From the NCBI GenBank assembly GCA_030159075.1, contig BROG01000074.1, positions 1,241,501-1,305,500 of the forward strand: DNA of 64,000 bases. Direction: 5' to 3'. Positions 63,481 to 64,000 of the stretch are shown piece after piece. The stretch's first letter is position 1. Each line of letters opens with the position of its first letter. A model generated the notes under the pieces. It saw only the letters and a list, made by a program, of their open reading frames with translations, was not told the DNA's origin and did no database searches. Position numbers and translations under genes: made by a program. The DNA is from Atrina japonica. Taxonomy: Eukaryota; Mollusca; Bivalvia; Pterioida; Pinnidae.

Positions 63481-64000
63481 TTCCATTACCTCCCCTCCAA
63501 CCACATATTTTTATTACCTATGAGAAGACCAGTGGCATTGTGGTATTTTGGGGATCCCCAAGGATACAAATCAGGGGTACACATAGATAAAATTAAATCA
63601 AAAGCAAAGAAACAGTTTCATTTTACTCATCTGGACCCCATTCATAGATACCAGTGTCTCTGGATCTGATAATGCACTGTGTTCAACATCTATTGACAAC
63701 TGCATGTAATAGATTTAGAGTATTTAGATACTGTGTCAAAATTTCATAATCAAAATATGTAAATATTTCATATCATTCCTTTATCTTGGCATCTGCTGTG
63801 AAGTATTCAGTCAGGACACTTCAAGCTGTATTTATTGGAAAGTGACCTTCAACTGAAAAGAATCATGTGGCCATCTTTGAAGTTGAGAAGGTCTTGGAAA
63901 AGTGTTATACATACAAATACACTACATTTTGAGGATAAATTGTTTTATAATCAATGACAATAGTGACATTGTTTACAAAGTAAGAATAGGGCACAGGAAT

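Overview
The window is AT-rich nuclear DNA from an animal. Large introns, GT-AG splicing, many short inverted-repeat transposons, tRNA-derived SINEs and minisatellites all fit a mollusc, most likely a bivalve. The repeats carrying 'gtcacctgag' and 'ggtgagcta' motifs point the same way. That is a judgement from pattern, not a search, and the species cannot be named. There is no sign of bacterial, viral or CRISPR content.

Four protein-coding genes are supported by exon structure and recognisable protein families. (1) At the left, on the + strand (463-6962), three exons encode a C-terminal quasi-RRM of the GRSF1/hnRNP F-H type; earlier exons may lie outside the window. (2) On the - strand (14587-23568) is a complete nine-exon hnRNP H/F orthologue, 489 aa, with three qRRMs and glycine- and glutamine-rich linkers. 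It lies tail-to-tail with gene 1. (3) On the + strand (28614-36395) is a complete four-exon MOB1, 216 aa, a Hippo/NDR kinase activator, whose first coding exon is only 14 nt long. (4) On the - strand (49231-56895) is a five-exon mitochondrial ribosomal protein L7/L12 (MRPL12), about 193 aa. All reading phases join without a stop in the reconstructed models. hnRNP H and MOB1 are head-to-head; MOB1 and MRPL12 are tail-to-tail.

The rest is intron or intergenic DNA shaped by repeats. Main items: a 44-bp minisatellite that passes into a 132-bp higher-order array (3.57-5.55 kb) and is split by an inverted-repeat element; a CTCGCC-rich 1.1-kb element (11.76-12.86 kb); a piggyBac-like element with TTAA flanks (22.07-23.08 kb); two oppositely oriented copies of a CAGNGCTC-ended element (29.2-29.95 and 53.94-55.13 kb); a 41-bp minisatellite of about 34 copies (42.72-44.13 kb); tRNA-derived SINEs of two types; and degenerate arrays at 47.2-48.2, 52.15-52.5, 59.0-60.1 and 62.5-63.1 kb. 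From about 57 kb to the right edge no gene was recognised.

The genes do not form an operon or pathway: two act in RNA processing, one in Hippo signalling and one in mitochondrial translation. I found no convincing undescribed system. The most checkable items are the micro-exon, the paired qRRM genes, the several non-autonomous DNA transposons and a 69-nt hairpin in the probable MOB1 3' UTR.
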